From contig CM060964.1 of NCBI GenBank assembly GCA_030765045.1, positions 171,024,719-171,088,718 on the forward strand: DNA of 64,000 bases, written 5' to 3'. Shown here piece by piece: positions 20,393 through 32,009 of this stretch. The stretch's first letter is position 1. Every line of letters starts with the position of its first letter. The translations under genes were made by a program, and so were the position numbers. The stretch is from Tenodera sinensis. Lineage: Eukaryota > Arthropoda > Insecta > Mantodea > Mantidae. Below the pieces are notes generated by a model. That model saw only the letters and a list, made by a program, of their open reading frames with translations, did not search any database and was not told the DNA's origin.

Positions 20393-22244
20393 GAGTCAAT
20401 CCACGTGAAATCGAACACCTGTAAAACACGACTTTTTCGTAGGAGGTTCAAAATTTTTTTATAAATAATAGGCATCAAATAAGGAGACCCATATTTTTTT
20501 ATTTCCGTATTTTTAAATTACTTGCTTAGTTATGGCTATTAGAAACTAAGCAATTTCTGCGCGCACCGTAATATAAAATCACTTGTTTCTCTAAGTTCAT
20601 ATAGAGTTGAGAGTTGGGGTTTGACGCACTGGAAAGGTTAAATATAACACTTTCAACAACTTTCGATCAATCATTATTACACATAAATTTTGGACTGTTT
20701 TTTTGATGGTATATTTTGTAAAACCAAAAATAAAATTTAAATCGAGGTGTTAAAAATCTAAAAAAAATACACACGTATTCCCTGACATTTTATCTATAAA
20801 ATAAGATGTTGAAAACTACGGAGCTTGCATTAGTGCATTTGGTACAATTTTTTTTCTGGAGGCCTGGAAGCGCTCACGGACGAGTAACAAGCCAGGTGAC
20901 TGCAGACAGCCTGCGAATTGCCGCGTCAGCTATGCTACTCAGATTCTTATTAAGGCAGTACAGTCCATACAGAAAAATATCTCCACAATGTACCTTCTTT
21001 GTGATACTCCTATGGCATCTGATACGTGCTTTTGAACTTTTGCTTCTTTTTTTTGAAAAAATCTGATGTAAGCAGTTCTTTGCTTTTAGCTTCTTCCTTC
21101 ATGTACGTCCATACATTTGAAATAATTTCTCTACTCTGACTGTGTAATGTTTTGGTCCCTAATTTAGAACGTACAGGTGGTATAATTGATTTACACTATG
21201 ATCAAGGTCTCACAAATTCACTATATTCACTCTTTATCGCAAAGATCTATGTCTTCAAGTGCACGCTGCACTAAAAAATCACCTTTGAATTAGCAAGACT
21301 GTCTCAGATCATGCAGACATCACTACCTTCCCCCTCCCACCCCATGTGCATGGTTTCATTCACAGAATTATACAATATGAGCTGATGAAACAGACAAAAG
21401 CTATGGATTCGCCAACAGGACTTCCAGTCAAGGTCAGGGGCCAAGAACGAAGGGTCCAGCTGTGCTTTAAAATTACACTCCTTCATTCCTTTGTCAAAAA
21501 CTAAGGCTTTAGTGAAACAATTTTGTTTCGAAGAAGGAGGTAAAGCTGTGTGTTGTATGGAAACATTAGTTTAAAATGCATATTTTAAAAACATTTTGAA
21601 GATGTTAGTAGTCTACATATAATAGTGTCAGCTAGAAGTGTTCTCCTTACTGTACTGTTGTAACATTCATGGAACCTTAAGCAGTGGACAGTTGCCGTAA
21701 TGGAAGGTGGCAATTTGTGCGAGGTTACTGTAGGTGTTACCGCTACCTTGCGACTCCGCTGCACTAATTTGCAAAGTTAATTACAACTGAACTATTAGAG
21801 GCTCCATTCTGATTTTTTCTGAGAATATTGAATAAACTTCAGTGTATTTTTAGTTTTTTTTTTCTTCAGATTTTTAAATGGTCGAGTTTGTTTTATTATC
21901 TAACTTTAAAACTTAAATCGTATAAAATATAATATTAATAATAATTAATAAAATTTTCTAATAAGTACCTCACGAAATATTGCGATTTATCTTTAATTTG
22001 AGCCAAAGATCAAGTAATTTGCTTCATTACAATCGGAGGTATGATTGATCGAAGAGTGAGGAGCGCGCGATTTTTGGGACATTTAAAAAATTAATATCTG
22101 CCAAAATAAATTTTTTTATATAAAATGAAGAAACACAGGTCAAATATGTTTTGTTCCAAAACACCAAAAAAAAAATTTCAAGAAAATCTGAGAGATCAAG
22201 GTCATTTTTTGCCATATTTTGTTCGATTTGACGTGGAATGACTC
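20393..22244. mobile_element. Non-autonomous DNA transposon, copy 1, 4-bp target duplication
   Basis: Ends GAGTCAATCCACGTGAAATC and (reverse-complemented right end) GAGTCATTCCACGTCAAATC, flanked by ACAT at 20389-20392 and 22245-22248. A second copy lies in reverse orientation at 58758-60601, collinear over its whole length with few substitutions in the stretches I compared. Neither copy has a transposase. Tip similarity to the 4-kb element at 10045-14039 suggests that this element supplied the transposase. Confidence 0.9.
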
Positions 22245-25200
22245 ACATGTAAATTCTAAATGAAGATATACCAACAACTGTGTACAAAAAAACAGCACTA
22301 TCTGTTTCAAACAGAAAATAAACAAGTCATATTAATGCTTATGTTTAATAAGATTCTGAAAAAGCAATTACACTTTAAAATATATGAAATTTGAGATTGT
22401 CTCATATGCCATTCATAATTTAACAAAACATTTAAAATTAGTACTTGAGACAGTGTCAGTAATCAAGCGATACGTATAACACTGTCCAAAGTAGGTGCTG
22501 CCGAAACCAATTAGGCTCCCCTGAAACAAACAACAGGAAACAGTGCAAATAATTCATCAGTGTTTCATATAGTTCATTTCCTAAACATTGATGATAGTTT
22601 CTCGGGCTAACAGCCAGGTCAGATTAGGGTAACTACCCAAGCTTTCCTAAACATTATCAAGTCCCCTTACATTCAAAATTTAGTTTGGTGCAATTTGCTA
22701 CTCTTAGTATGTATTCTTAGTACTACTGACACATCTTATATCCCTTCCTATCTTGTTTGCTAGTTGGAGCTGGAATGTTGGAGTGAATCTTATTCTTTTC
22801 ACAAAACTGATCAGTTCAAAACGTATTAAAATCCAACACAAATTTCTGAACTTTCTAAGCCTGCTTGATACTGTGCAGATTTGTTTCTCAACTGTTAGTG
22901 TGACTTGTGACAGTTGATTTATTGTGTGTGTCCTGTGCATTTGAACCTGATTTGCAGCGATGTAAACATATGTAGCATGGTGTCCTTCAGAAGGAAAGCG
23001 TCTGGTGGTCCTGTGTTGTAGATTTGCAGTGCGAAAACAAACTTGAGCTTAATTAAGAAGCCTCTGAGAAAAATTAAGCAATTTGTCATGCCCAGTATAG
23101 AATGGGATGCTAAGAACTATATCACTTAAAGCGTGTCCATAAATAAAAACTTAATTTTTCCTTATACATCTCTAAGAGTAAAATAGCAGTGTTGTAATTA
23201 AACCCCATACTACTAATGATTTGGACTAAAACAAATTGTCAAACACCTATTATACTTCACCTAATGAAATTTCAAAAAGTATATTTACATTAAATGAACA
23301 TAGCCTATCGCAGTACAATGATAAACATTCTGAATAAATCCAGCAATTAATAATTGTGAAACAGGCATATTTAAGGTATATGATTACCTATCAATTACAG
23401 TTGCACAGCTAAAATTAAGTTTCAGGACCATTTGAAAACTTTGTATTGACATCTGTGTTGCAAATATAATTTTAATGCAACATAGAACGAAATACAATTG
23501 TACCATCAACTGTATGACTTGTTGAAAGAAAACTGCTTTCACTGCTCCAATTATACTTAAACATATTTATACAAATGACCCAACCGAATGAAAACATTTG
23601 CTTTTTACAGGATACTATTGCTTAACAATTGATGGTGCAAAACATTCGGTTGGCCCATCATGGATAATGTAGCATATTGACCAATATCCAATTTTCATCA
23701 CAATTATTTACATTAGGGAATGTTGGGTGCCTTGATAAATAACATCAGTATATTATTATTGTTTTAAGATCATTATATTGCCTCCTAAAACTCTAAAAAA
23801 ACATGCAAATAACCTTTTTCCCTACCTCGCTAGAAAGCAACACAACCTATAGTGATGGCATGTAGAGGGGAGTTGAGTCAGGTATGGGAAGGTGGGAAAA
23901 GTGGTATGGCCAACATATGAAACGCAGGAACGATGTGAGCAACATGCAGGAAATGGCGTGTGTTCTTTGTGAAGTGCTGATGTTGGCAACATCTGGACAG
24001 GAGAGGGAAGGGATGCAGCGTAGCTCCCGTGATGCCTTGCGTGAAGTACCTGCAGATAATTTAATTTCACTGCTTCACTTTCTGCACCTTGTCTCAATAA
24101 AATGCAAGTCAAAGACATTTACAGAAATAAATTACATATTATGTGTGTCAATTATTATTCCTGAAGATATATTCTTAATATTTGTACAATAAAACAGTGC
24201 AATAGTGTTAAAAGTGTGGGAAAATCTATTTGAAGAATTTTGGTCTATACGCTACATTATACCCCATCACTTAATACAAAATATCCAATTATTTTTAATA
24301 GATTGTTCCCTCATCCTCAGCAGCTACTTGATGTTTATTACTCAGCAAATTTAAACTCCTCTAATTTTGTAAACGCAAAATTCTAGTTTCATCTGTTTAC
24401 CATAAACTTGCTTCTTTATTTCACTGGAGATTTTATCACATCCTTCTTTACTAAAGTTTGTAAATTTAAATGACTTCCTTGATAAAATGACAGTATTATT
24501 TTGTACAGCTAGTAAAGAAGCTTAACCTTAGCATGTGATCCTAGTCCATTTCTTAATACTGTACCAACAATATTGAGATTGTGTAAGTAATCTCTCAGTG
24601 ACAAAATTGAAGAAATAATTTACGAAAGATGTAGCAATGAGTCTGCCATTGGGTTATGAGACAGTAAAATGGAAAATGTATTAAAAGTAACTTACTTCAC
24701 ATGATACATGAAGGAAATCTGTACCATAGTCCTGAAGATGCACTTCTGGAGGTGTTGAGCACTGCAGTGGTCCAGTTTACAATGTATACAGTTCTGAAAT
24801 TCAGAGAATGCAAAAAGTTAACTTACTCCAAATGCACTTTTGTTGTTCACTAGTATTAACGAACTATCTAGTTACAAACTGTTTATTATTATTATCATAC
24901 ATAACCAGACTAGAGTCGAACTACAGTTGATTTGCAAAAAGTAATATTAGTCAGGTCTATATTGAAAATAAATGAATAAGTAATGCAGGTACATTACAAA
25001 TCAGGTTGTCATGGTTTATTTAATACATACATTGTAGGTACTTACCAATGGCCTTGTGACAACAGATTTACTTTCTTCTTACTGCTCATATGCTCTTGCA
25101 CGTCTTTCAAATCTTGCGGGTTTTACAAATACAAGAATATTATTTGAAGGTTTACGAGATTCACTTTCGCTCTGCTGTCGTTACGATTTCACAGAACTTT

Positions 25201-25380
25201 AACCACAACGATCACAGCTTTCAAATTTCGTATTAAATAAGATACAGGTAGCCAACTGTACTGTTTTATTCACATCGTACATTGACTAAAATACAGTGCA
25301 AGTTATCCAATATAATATTACGCAAAGGCCTTTATAAGTAGAAACTGACATAAATACACCAATTTTTTTACTAAATGCGT
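22245..25380. other. Sec31 intron, mostly unassigned
   Basis: AT-rich DNA with no recognised coding element. Bases 22597-22650 are an inverted scrap of the Penelope tail seen at 17478-17530. A G+C-richer patch at 23820-24115 is open on both strands without a recognisable motif. Possible minus-strand splice sites near 24690-25090 are treated as a finding. Confidence 0.5.
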
Positions 25381-25381
25381 G

Positions 25382-25807
25382 TTATTTTGTAAAATTATTT
25401 AGAACGCAATACAGAGGTGTATAACAAGTGTGTTGGTACCTTTTTAATGTTTGTTGCAGGAAGTACGCAGTGTCATCTAGCGTGTGAATTTGAAAGTAAG
25501 GGTTGGATGCAGTGCTCGAAATGTTTGTTTCACCACGGTGACCTTGACAGAACGATGTAGAACCGGAAGTGCCTATTGCAGTCGGCACCCACTGCTCAGC
25601 CACAACTGGTGAGACTGGGCGGCTGCCTGGTAGCGGCTGTTGCTCTGACTTGGCGCGCTCTGGCGGCGAATGCGGCAAAGTTGTCTGCGGTGTGTCGGCT
25701 CGCGCCAAGACCAAAGTCTTTTGCGGGGCTTTTGTGCTGGTCTTCGCCGTTTTCTTTCTTCCCATGTTGAAGTTCTGGGTGAGCTGAAGATCGGCTTTCA
25801 GGGGCAA
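25382..25807 (-). CDS. Possible LINE ORF1 N-terminal fragment
   Basis: A 141-codon minus-strand frame whose likely start is the internal Met of MGRKKTAKTSTKAP. It is rich in Lys, Thr, Pro and Ser, like LINE ORF1 N-termini, and more G+C-rich than the surroundings. No RRM or zinc knuckle follows; the frame ends in AT-rich DNA. It abuts the poly(A) end of the LINE fragment at 25847-26165 in the same orientation. It could also be an ordinary gene's first exon; I do not recognise a family. Confidence 0.3.
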   Translation of the reverse strand: MPLKADLQLTQNFNMGRKKTAKTSTKAPQKTLVLARADTPQTTLPHSPPERAKSEQQPLPGSRPVSPVVAEQWVPTAIGTSGSTSFCQGHRGETNISSTASNPYFQIHTLDDTAYFLQQTLKRYQHTCYTPLYCVLNNFTK

Positions 25808-25846
25808 CCGAAAGGGGCAACCCCAGGGGCCTGACTAGCAAGAATG

Positions 25847-25877
<31 letters not shown>

Positions 25878-26165
25878 TGGAGGGGAAAAATCTTGTTGCG
25901 AGACCCCATGGTACTGTGGGAGTCGCCATTGAAGATGGCCATACCCACTAAAAAACCCCATCCACCGGATTAGGAAGGTGAAAGCCTGCTGCAGTACCGC
26001 CTGTAGCACCCGTGCATTCAGTGGTGAAAGATAGAGCTGGTTCGCATAGCGTAACCAGAAGGAGAAGGTTAGGAGCTTGGAGACGTGCTTGACCGAAGCC
26101 CAGCTTGCCCCCTAGCGGAGTCATGGATGGTTTAGTAGGAGTCATTTGTGATTGTTGTCAGGAAT
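25847..26165 (-). mobile_element. LINE 3' end with poly(A), 5'-truncated
   Basis: The T run at 25849-25873 is the poly(A) tail of a minus-strand insertion. The body shares blocks with 18320-18520, including ctaaaaaacccca, gctgcagtaccgc and gagccccctggtagc (here gccccctagcgg). No coding sequence remains. Confidence 0.7.
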
Positions 26166-26630
26166 CAGGGTGCTATGTTGCTTGGCGTGTATATGCCGTG
26201 TCTGTTCGTGCGCCTCAGAAATCTGGGAGCGTGTCGATACCCTGCATGCTGGATCCCTGAAACAATCTAAATATACATGTACATGCACTAAGAAAAAAGA
26301 AAGTGCGTACAATTAGTCTCTTAGATTAAAGGTAATTTGCGCGCTAGTGGCGTCGTCAGTCTACAGTAAATTATAATTGTTACGCTCCACCATACGGTGG
26401 CGTCTGCAATTCATACTTAAGAGTGTTGATATACCATTCGGCATCGTCAATTAGGTGAGTGCATGTCCGTTGTATCGCCTGTTCGTCTGGAGTGCACACT
26501 TGGCGGGCAGTCTGCCTGAAATGCAGGTGCAAGCCAGTGCCACTGCCGAGGGGGCCCTCATCCCCCTGGGTCCACCTTATAAATAAGGACTTGAGGGTTA
26601 TCTGACAAGAGAAAGTGTGTGTAGGTATGA

Positions 26631-26631
<1 letters not shown>

Positions 26632-26665
<34 letters not shown>
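26632..26665. repeat. (GT)n microsatellite
   Basis: About 17 GT units. It marks the exact 3' break of the Penelope fragment at 26666: the intact relative at 30340-31745 continues differently after 'cactcttgc'. Confidence 0.95.
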
Positions 26666-26666
<1 letters not shown>

Positions 26667-27128
26667 AAGAGTGAAGGGACCAGTATATGTACTGTCCGCT
26701 AGTACGTACCGAGAAGAAAACCCCCAGTTTAATGTGGAGGTGGTTCAATGCTCCATCGGAATCTGTGTTTTCTGAGCGCGTCGGTTTCCAACTTTAAGGC
26801 TGGTTTCCAGGAGGGACTAAACTGCAATCCAGCATCCCGGTTAAGTGTGCTCTTCTCAGAGGAGATGGACAGAGCTACATTTTGCCACAATGGTCGTTTC
26901 TTTGAAGTTAGCTCTGTGGTCTTTTTCAAAGCAGTGCTCCACCAGCCCTGACTTGTCAGGTTGCATTAAGCGTATGGACTGTTCATGCTCCTTGACGGTG
27001 GAAATGGTCCTGCCGGTTTGCCCTATGTACGGTGTCCCGCATTCACAGGGGATACAGTATACCCCTGGTACATTAAGGTCCAGTTTGCCCTTTACCGGTC
27101 CCACTAAGTGTTTGATCTTCAAAGGCAA
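26666..27128 (-). mobile_element. Penelope-like fragment with GIY-YIG endonuclease domain
   Basis: Same family as the element at 30340-31745, on the opposite strand. The frame reads LNVPGVYCIPCECGTPYIGQ, then TGRTISTVKEHEQSI, then AEHCF-type text and finally NRDAGLQFSPSWKPAL. The VYxIPC...YIG motif is the GIY-YIG nuclease core. One codon is missing after TIST, and an internal deletion with frame change follows KCS near 26865. It is 5'-truncated near 27128, and its 3' end is cut by the (GT)n repeat. Confidence 0.85.
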
Positions 27129-27129
27129 T

Positions 27130-27384
27130 AACCGGTAGCTGTTAATACAGTGCTGCGGTTCGTCGGCACTATTGGCTTTGGTAAGCGGGTTTAACTTGTA
27201 TTTTATTTCGTGGTTTTATTTTTTACCTTTTACATTTTATCTGCTTACCTTTTTGGATCAATTTACACATTTTAACTGTTGTTAGCTTACCTTTTTAGAC
27301 AAGTTTTACATTTTAACTGTTTTAGCTTCCCTGTTTTAATATTTAATTTTGAGTTTTAAGTGGTGGTGAGTGTTTCCGTTTTTT
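27130..27384. other. T-rich stretch with degenerate internal repeats
   Basis: Loosely repeated ttacctttt...acattttaactgtt segments of about 45-50 bp between 27220 and 27330. No gene seen. Confidence 0.5.
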
Positions 27385-27399
27385 AACTTTTTGACTTGG

Positions 27400-27559
27400 C
27401 AATATGTGTCCTGTGTAACGATCCAGCAGAAATGAACGAAGACCACTTGAAGACCTGTGAAGCATTAAGATCAGAAGAAACTACAGTTCAAAAGTATTGG
27501 AAAGCACGAATGCTAATGGCTTCATTGCCAGATGCAAGGCACTAGAAAACAACAACAAC
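27400..27559 (+). mobile_element. 5'-truncated LINE, 160 bp, 15-bp target duplication
   Basis: Encodes only the last residues of a LINE ORF2: the zinc-ribbon-like end CVLCNDPAEMNEDHLKTCEA, then YWKARMLMASLPDARH and a stop, then a (CAA)n tail. It is flanked by perfect copies of aactttttgacttgg at 27385-27399 and 27560-27574. This is the clearest target-primed reverse-transcription insertion in the window. Confidence 0.9.
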
Positions 27560-27599
27560 AACTTTTTGACTTGGTGCTCTAATGACCTAGCTGTCAACA

Positions 27600-28633
27600 G
27601 GCCCTTAAACCCTAATCACTCTCTCACTCACTCCACGGCAAAGGTGAGTGGCCCTGGTATGACTTGTACCTGCAATGGTTCAGGAACCTTTACTCGGGCA
27701 TCGTAAAGGTTGGGGCTTGGTTTCCCGAGGGTCCAGGTTCCTGATAGTTTGGGTCTTATGGGGATACTTTTAACAGATTCTGACCGCCACCTTGAATTTC
27801 TATTTGAACCGTAATCCTCTGCCTCTAGAACCTGGTCTTTCACATTGCATAATATTCACATGTGCATTTCGTCTAGGCGGGCTGGCGTTATCTCTCTCGT
27901 CTCGTCTATGTCTTAATTTCCCTGTTCATTCCCAGTATATTGTTTTCAGGAGAAGTTCCCGTTACAAAGAGCATTGTAGAAGGTATATAATTTTGTTAGC
28001 AACTGCAGACATATGAGCTGCAACATAGGATAGAAATGGTAAACATAAATTATATGGCCTTTGTCAATAGCATTCCTTTGATAACATACCTGATGCTCGT
28101 AATCTGTCATTAAAAATCTGTAAAAATTGTAAAAGAAGTATTTTTTATGGTTTTTCTGTATTAATAGGTGTTTCAAAATAACAGATTTTGTTTTTAAAAT
28201 TAAAGCATCATTGGTTAAAGTAATAGTAGCAACCAACTTAATATGAAAGCAGCAGCTCATCTTTGCTTCATTTGCACTTTCAGATTCCCACTTTCACTGT
28301 GGATCTTTCACTGAAGTTCAGTAGAACCCATTCCTTATGTATCGTTAGAATTGCTTCTTCTGAATTTACTTTGTATTCTTATTGAATTCAGAGTTTAAGT
28401 AAAAAGACTTTGTAACTTACAAAGATAATACAAATTGAATGTTTTATGCCATAATGCTTTTGAGGCTATGGCAAGAAATGTGGAAATTCTATATTATACA
28501 TACAATTTATTTTGTCACCCTCTAGAGGCTGTTCCCATATGGGTCATTGCGTATGAAATCAGTGGAAAACATTCAACAATTACTTGTAATTCATATTTTG
28601 TGTGCTTATAGAGAATGAAGATAAGTAATTAAC
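27600..28633. other. No gene recognised
   Basis: G+C is higher over 27600-27930, which may be repeat-derived; the rest is AT-rich. The open frames at 27628-27843 (minus) and 27946-28260 (minus) have no recognisable motif. Confidence 0.4.
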
Positions 28634-30178
28634 TAGTGCTAGGCTTTAATGCCCTACAAACTACTAAAAATTCACTTTAAAAAATGCAATTTTGACCTAA
28701 AAATCTCAAAAAATGCTGTATGGAATTTAAAAAATGCCCCTAAAGCTGAAAAGTTTTGTTCTAATGTGTATCAGTTTAAGGGAAATTCAAAATTACACAG
28801 TATAAAATAATACAATTAAGCAAAGAACAAGTTTAGTTAATGCAATTACACAAATTGAAAAGGACATTCTATAAGCAATTGATTTATTTTCTGGGAAAAT
28901 ATGCTAGGCACATAATGCACCTTCTTTGAGTACAGAGCTTTAAGAGAATTAGCAGCTTTTACCTTGTATGGTGCAGCATTGGTCAACAGTAACAGTATGT
29001 TGACATGTGGAATGCCATTGGAATATATAAAACATATAGACCTGTCAAACATTTTGCTGATTGCCGAAAAATGTGCTGCTCACAATTGAGTAGGAATTGT
29101 TCTCCTGAATCATCTTCCATTGTGGCTACCACATTTGTCACATAACGGCCTAGTGAATCTGTACTTTCAACAATATGTACCCAATTTTTTTTTCTGATAC
29201 TTTTTGCCTAATCTTCTGCATTGTTCTTTGTTGCATCTACTAATGTAATTCTTTCTTAAAGTTGAATATGGTAAACACTTTACAGTGTGTCCTTCTAGGA
29301 AGGTGCATAACTTGAGATTATTCACTTTGTTCAATGGAATATCTGCACAAATGAATCCTTCACAGCATTCTTCAAAGAAAAGTGAACCTGAAGAAGAGCC
29401 AGTTTCACCAAGTAACATTTGGTGTGCTGTGTTTTTACCTTCAAGAAGTTGTAGAGGAATATGCTTTTCTCTTCCCGTGTTGGTCTGTAAACCTTTTTCA
29501 GTTGCCACTTCTATTTGCAGTCCTTACAGGAAAGTATATTCCCAGCTGTGCAGAAAACTTTTTCATTATAATGTAAAACAAAGTTCTTTAACTTATGCGC
29601 CACACTTTGCTTTACTTTAGGCATCATGAACTTCACATCTCAATTCTTTATACTGTGTGAAAGACACCTAATCTGCACCTGCTATTCAGGAGACGTTAAC
29701 AAACACAATATCTACTAAGGAATGCGCCTAACTGCTACTTGTTAAACATAGCTTACAGCTGTCAAATGAGCAAGTTCATTATCAATCTATAGTAGGGGAA
29801 GAAAGTGTCTATTTTCCTGAAACTAAAGTGTAATTTTAATGTGGTACTGCTAAGAACCAAGCAAAGTAATTTACTAAGAAATGAAACGTAAGAACAGAAA
29901 TGTTCCTTTGCTCTTGAAAAGCAAAAAGGCAGAATGTACCTAAGATGTTTTTAAAATGCACAATAATGCAATAAAAACTCTAAAAGATGCACAATAATGC
30001 AATAAAACCCCTAAAAATACACTATACCACAAATTTAGAAAAAAATGCAAAAAAAAAAATGCCTAAATAAATGAAGTTAGTTTTCACTTCTTTTACTCTA
30101 AAACAGATTTATATACAACTCATTAATGAATTAGACTTACCAAAATAAAGATGCAAACTCATCAATATCCTAGCCCTA
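28634..30178 (-). mobile_element. hAT transposon with CGGBP1-like transposase gene, decayed
   Basis: The ends resemble an inverted repeat: TAGTGCTAGG at 28634 and (reverse-complemented) TAGGGCTAGG ending at 30178. They are flanked by near-identical 8-mers GTAATTAA (28625-28632) and GTAATTGA (30179-30186), one mismatch and one extra base from perfect. Encloses the broken transposase at 28846-29625. Confidence 0.65.
28846..29625 (-). pseudogene. CGGBP1-like/hAT transposase, broken
   Basis: In minus-strand order: an N-terminal BED-like zinc-finger text (MPKVKQSVAHKLKNFVLHYN, CTAGNILSCKDCK); then FICADIPLNKVNNLKLCTFL and STLRKNYISRC; then ESTDSLGRYVTNVVATMEDD, which contains the first hAT catalytic region (consensus D-E-T-T-D-x-x-G-R-Y-V-x-N, here ESTDS); and last HVNILLLLTNAAPYKVKA. 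This is the layout of arthropod 'CGG triplet repeat-binding protein 1-like' genes, which join a CGGBP1-type N-terminus to a hAT core. Frame changes near 29510 and 29160, and loss of everything after the second block, make it non-functional. A related element lies at 41054-46035. Confidence 0.75.
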
Positions 30179-30344
30179 GTAATTGAGTAAACTTCCACAG
30201 CCTTTGTCCATTACTTCTTTCTTGGCTTCCAGTATGGGCCACGTCCTGATGGCTTTTTTAATCATGCCAATGTTTTGCCGTAAACTTTGTTCAGCTTCTT
30301 CATTGGATGACTGTAAACCTGATCCAACTAGTCACTGCAGGACG

Positions 30345-31569
30345 ACTTCCTATTGGAGGAGAAGGAACCAATAGAATTGCAAGTGGGATAACCATCCAGC
30401 TTCTGAAGGAACATTTTCCGGCCGACATCATTGAGCTCTTCCGGCACACTCGAACGTCCACTTTCTTCCTGTTTGGTGGCAGATTCTATGAACAGGTAGA
30501 CCGTGTGGCAATGGGCTCTCCGTTGTCACCAGTAATAGCAAATTTCTACATGGAACACCTGGAACACAAAATACTGGCCACAGCCCCACTTTAGCCATCT
30601 CATTTCTACCGGTACGTTGACGACACATTCGTTATATGGCCACATGGATGAGACACTTTGCCGAGCTTTCTCACACACCTCAACAGCCTCCGACCCCAAA
30701 TTCAGTCCACCATGGAAGTGGAGAAGGACAGAAATCTGCCATTTTTGGACATCCTGGTCTCCAGAAACAACAACGGTACTCTGGGGCATGCAGTGTACCG
30801 CAAACCAACACATACTGACCTCTATTTGAATGCTCGCAGTTTCCATCATAAGTCACAAGGGGTCGGAGTTCTCAACACTCTGACCCACAGAGCTCTGTCG
30901 GTCTCTGATCCCAGCCACCTAAAACAAGAGCTGCAGCACCTGAGGCACACATTCCGCCAAAACGGCTACTCCGTAGAGGATATTGAAGCCTCAATCTCCA
31001 AGGCCAAGAGAGGAAAACCACAAACTCAGCAAAAACCAGATCAGCCGACTGCCACTGCCTGCATCCCATACACTGGCAATCTTTCCGGCAGAATCAGTAG
31101 AATTCTCGCAAAACACAACATCAGAACCATCCACAAGCCACCTTTGAAGATCCAACACCTAGTGAGACCGGTAAAGGACAAACTGCACCTTAATGTACCA
31201 GGGGTATACCGTATCCCCTGTGAATGCGGGATGCCGTACATAGGGCAAACTGGTAGGACCATTTCCACCAGAGTCAAGGAGCACGAACGGTCTGTACGAT
31301 TAATGCAGCCTGAAAAGTCAGGGCTGGCGGAGCACTGCTTTGAAAAAGACCACAGAGCTAACTTCAAAGAAACGACCATTGTTGCAAAATGTAGCGGTAT
31401 ATGGGAACGGAGGGTTAAGGAGGCTCTGTCCATCTCCTCCGAGAAGAGTACACTGAACCGGGATGCTGGATTGCAGTTTAGTCCATCCTGGAAACCAGCC
31501 TTAAAATTGGAAATCGACCAACTCAGAAAACACAGATTCCAACGGAGCGGTGAACCACCTCCACACTAG
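30345..31569 (+). pseudogene. Penelope reverse transcriptase/GIY-YIG endonuclease, broken
   Basis: RT motifs: FYEQVDRVAMGSPLSPVIAN (30490-30545), then after a TAG the catalytic YRYVDDTFVIW (near 30612), and after a frame change near 30650 VEKDRNLPFLDILVSR and HAVYRKPTHTDLY. The long frame 30658-31569 then carries the GIY-YIG nuclease: VYRIPCECGMPYIGQTGRT, STRVKEHERSVRLMQPEKSG, and AEHCFEKDH. The protein would nick target DNA and copy its own RNA. One stop and at least one frameshift, plus loss of the N-terminal ~200 residues, make it inactive, although the endonuclease half is intact. Confidence 0.9.
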
Positions 31570-31648
31570 ACTGGGTGTTTTCTACTCGGTATGTACTGGC
31601 TGACAGTACATATACTGGTCCCTTCACTCTTGCTAGTCATTCATCATC

Positions 31649-31683
31649 CTGATGATGGGAGAGATGTACACTCCCGAAACGTC
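31649..31683 (+). ncRNA. Hammerhead-ribozyme-like motif in Penelope tail
   Basis: CTGATGA (31649-31655), a helix of GGGAG (31657-31661) with CTCCC (31671-31675), then GAAAC (31676-31680) and GTC. These are the conserved core boxes and helix II of a minimal hammerhead. Penelope-like elements are known to carry such motifs. Helix I complementarity is not evident by eye, so activity is doubtful. A parallel motif is at 44924-44958. Confidence 0.5.
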
Positions 31684-31788
31684 AATGTCTCTTCATCACT
31701 ACACCTGCCTCGAAGCCCGAGAGCATCTTGAAAATGAGTATATACAGTCCTTAACCAAATTAAATACTACATATATGTTATAGCTTAG

Positions 31789-32009
31789 GAAAGAGAAAAG
31801 CAGATCAAATGAAGTCTTTGGTGGAAGCTCAGCAACAAGCTTCAATATTTTTGCAACAAAATACATCAAAAGAACAATTGCAAATTGATGGAGAAATATT
31901 TACACTTAGAATAAATGGAATAAATAGAGATATTAGAGATATAAACTTGATTAAAGCTGGTTGCCTTGAATTTATGAGTATGGAAAACAAATTTGCAATC
32001 AAATTTTAA
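31789..32009 (+). CDS. Unrecognised open frame, possible terminal exon
   Basis: Preceded by an acceptor-like tatagcttag and open for about 73 codons to a TAA at 32007. The peptide is KRKADQMKSLVEAQQQASIF then LQQNTSKEQLQIDGEIFTLR and ends EFMSMENKFAIKF. The first part is heptad-like (predicted coiled coil); the rest is hydrophilic. I do not recognise it. It could be the 3' exon of a gene, a retrocopy or chance. Confidence 0.25.

Larger units (their letters stand above)
30340..31745 (+). mobile_element. Penelope-like element, 5'-truncated
   Basis: Retains the reverse transcriptase from just before the palm, the GIY-YIG endonuclease and the 3' non-coding tail. The left boundary is where recognisable text begins (about 30340); the right boundary, near 31745, is less certain. 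The tail carries a hammerhead-ribozyme-like motif at 31649-31683. The minus-strand fragment at 26666-27128 is the same family. Confidence 0.85.

Noticed and set aside
23822..24118. 98-codon minus-strand gene
   Set aside because: Both strands are open over the same bases, no conserved motif and no convincing splice sites around it.
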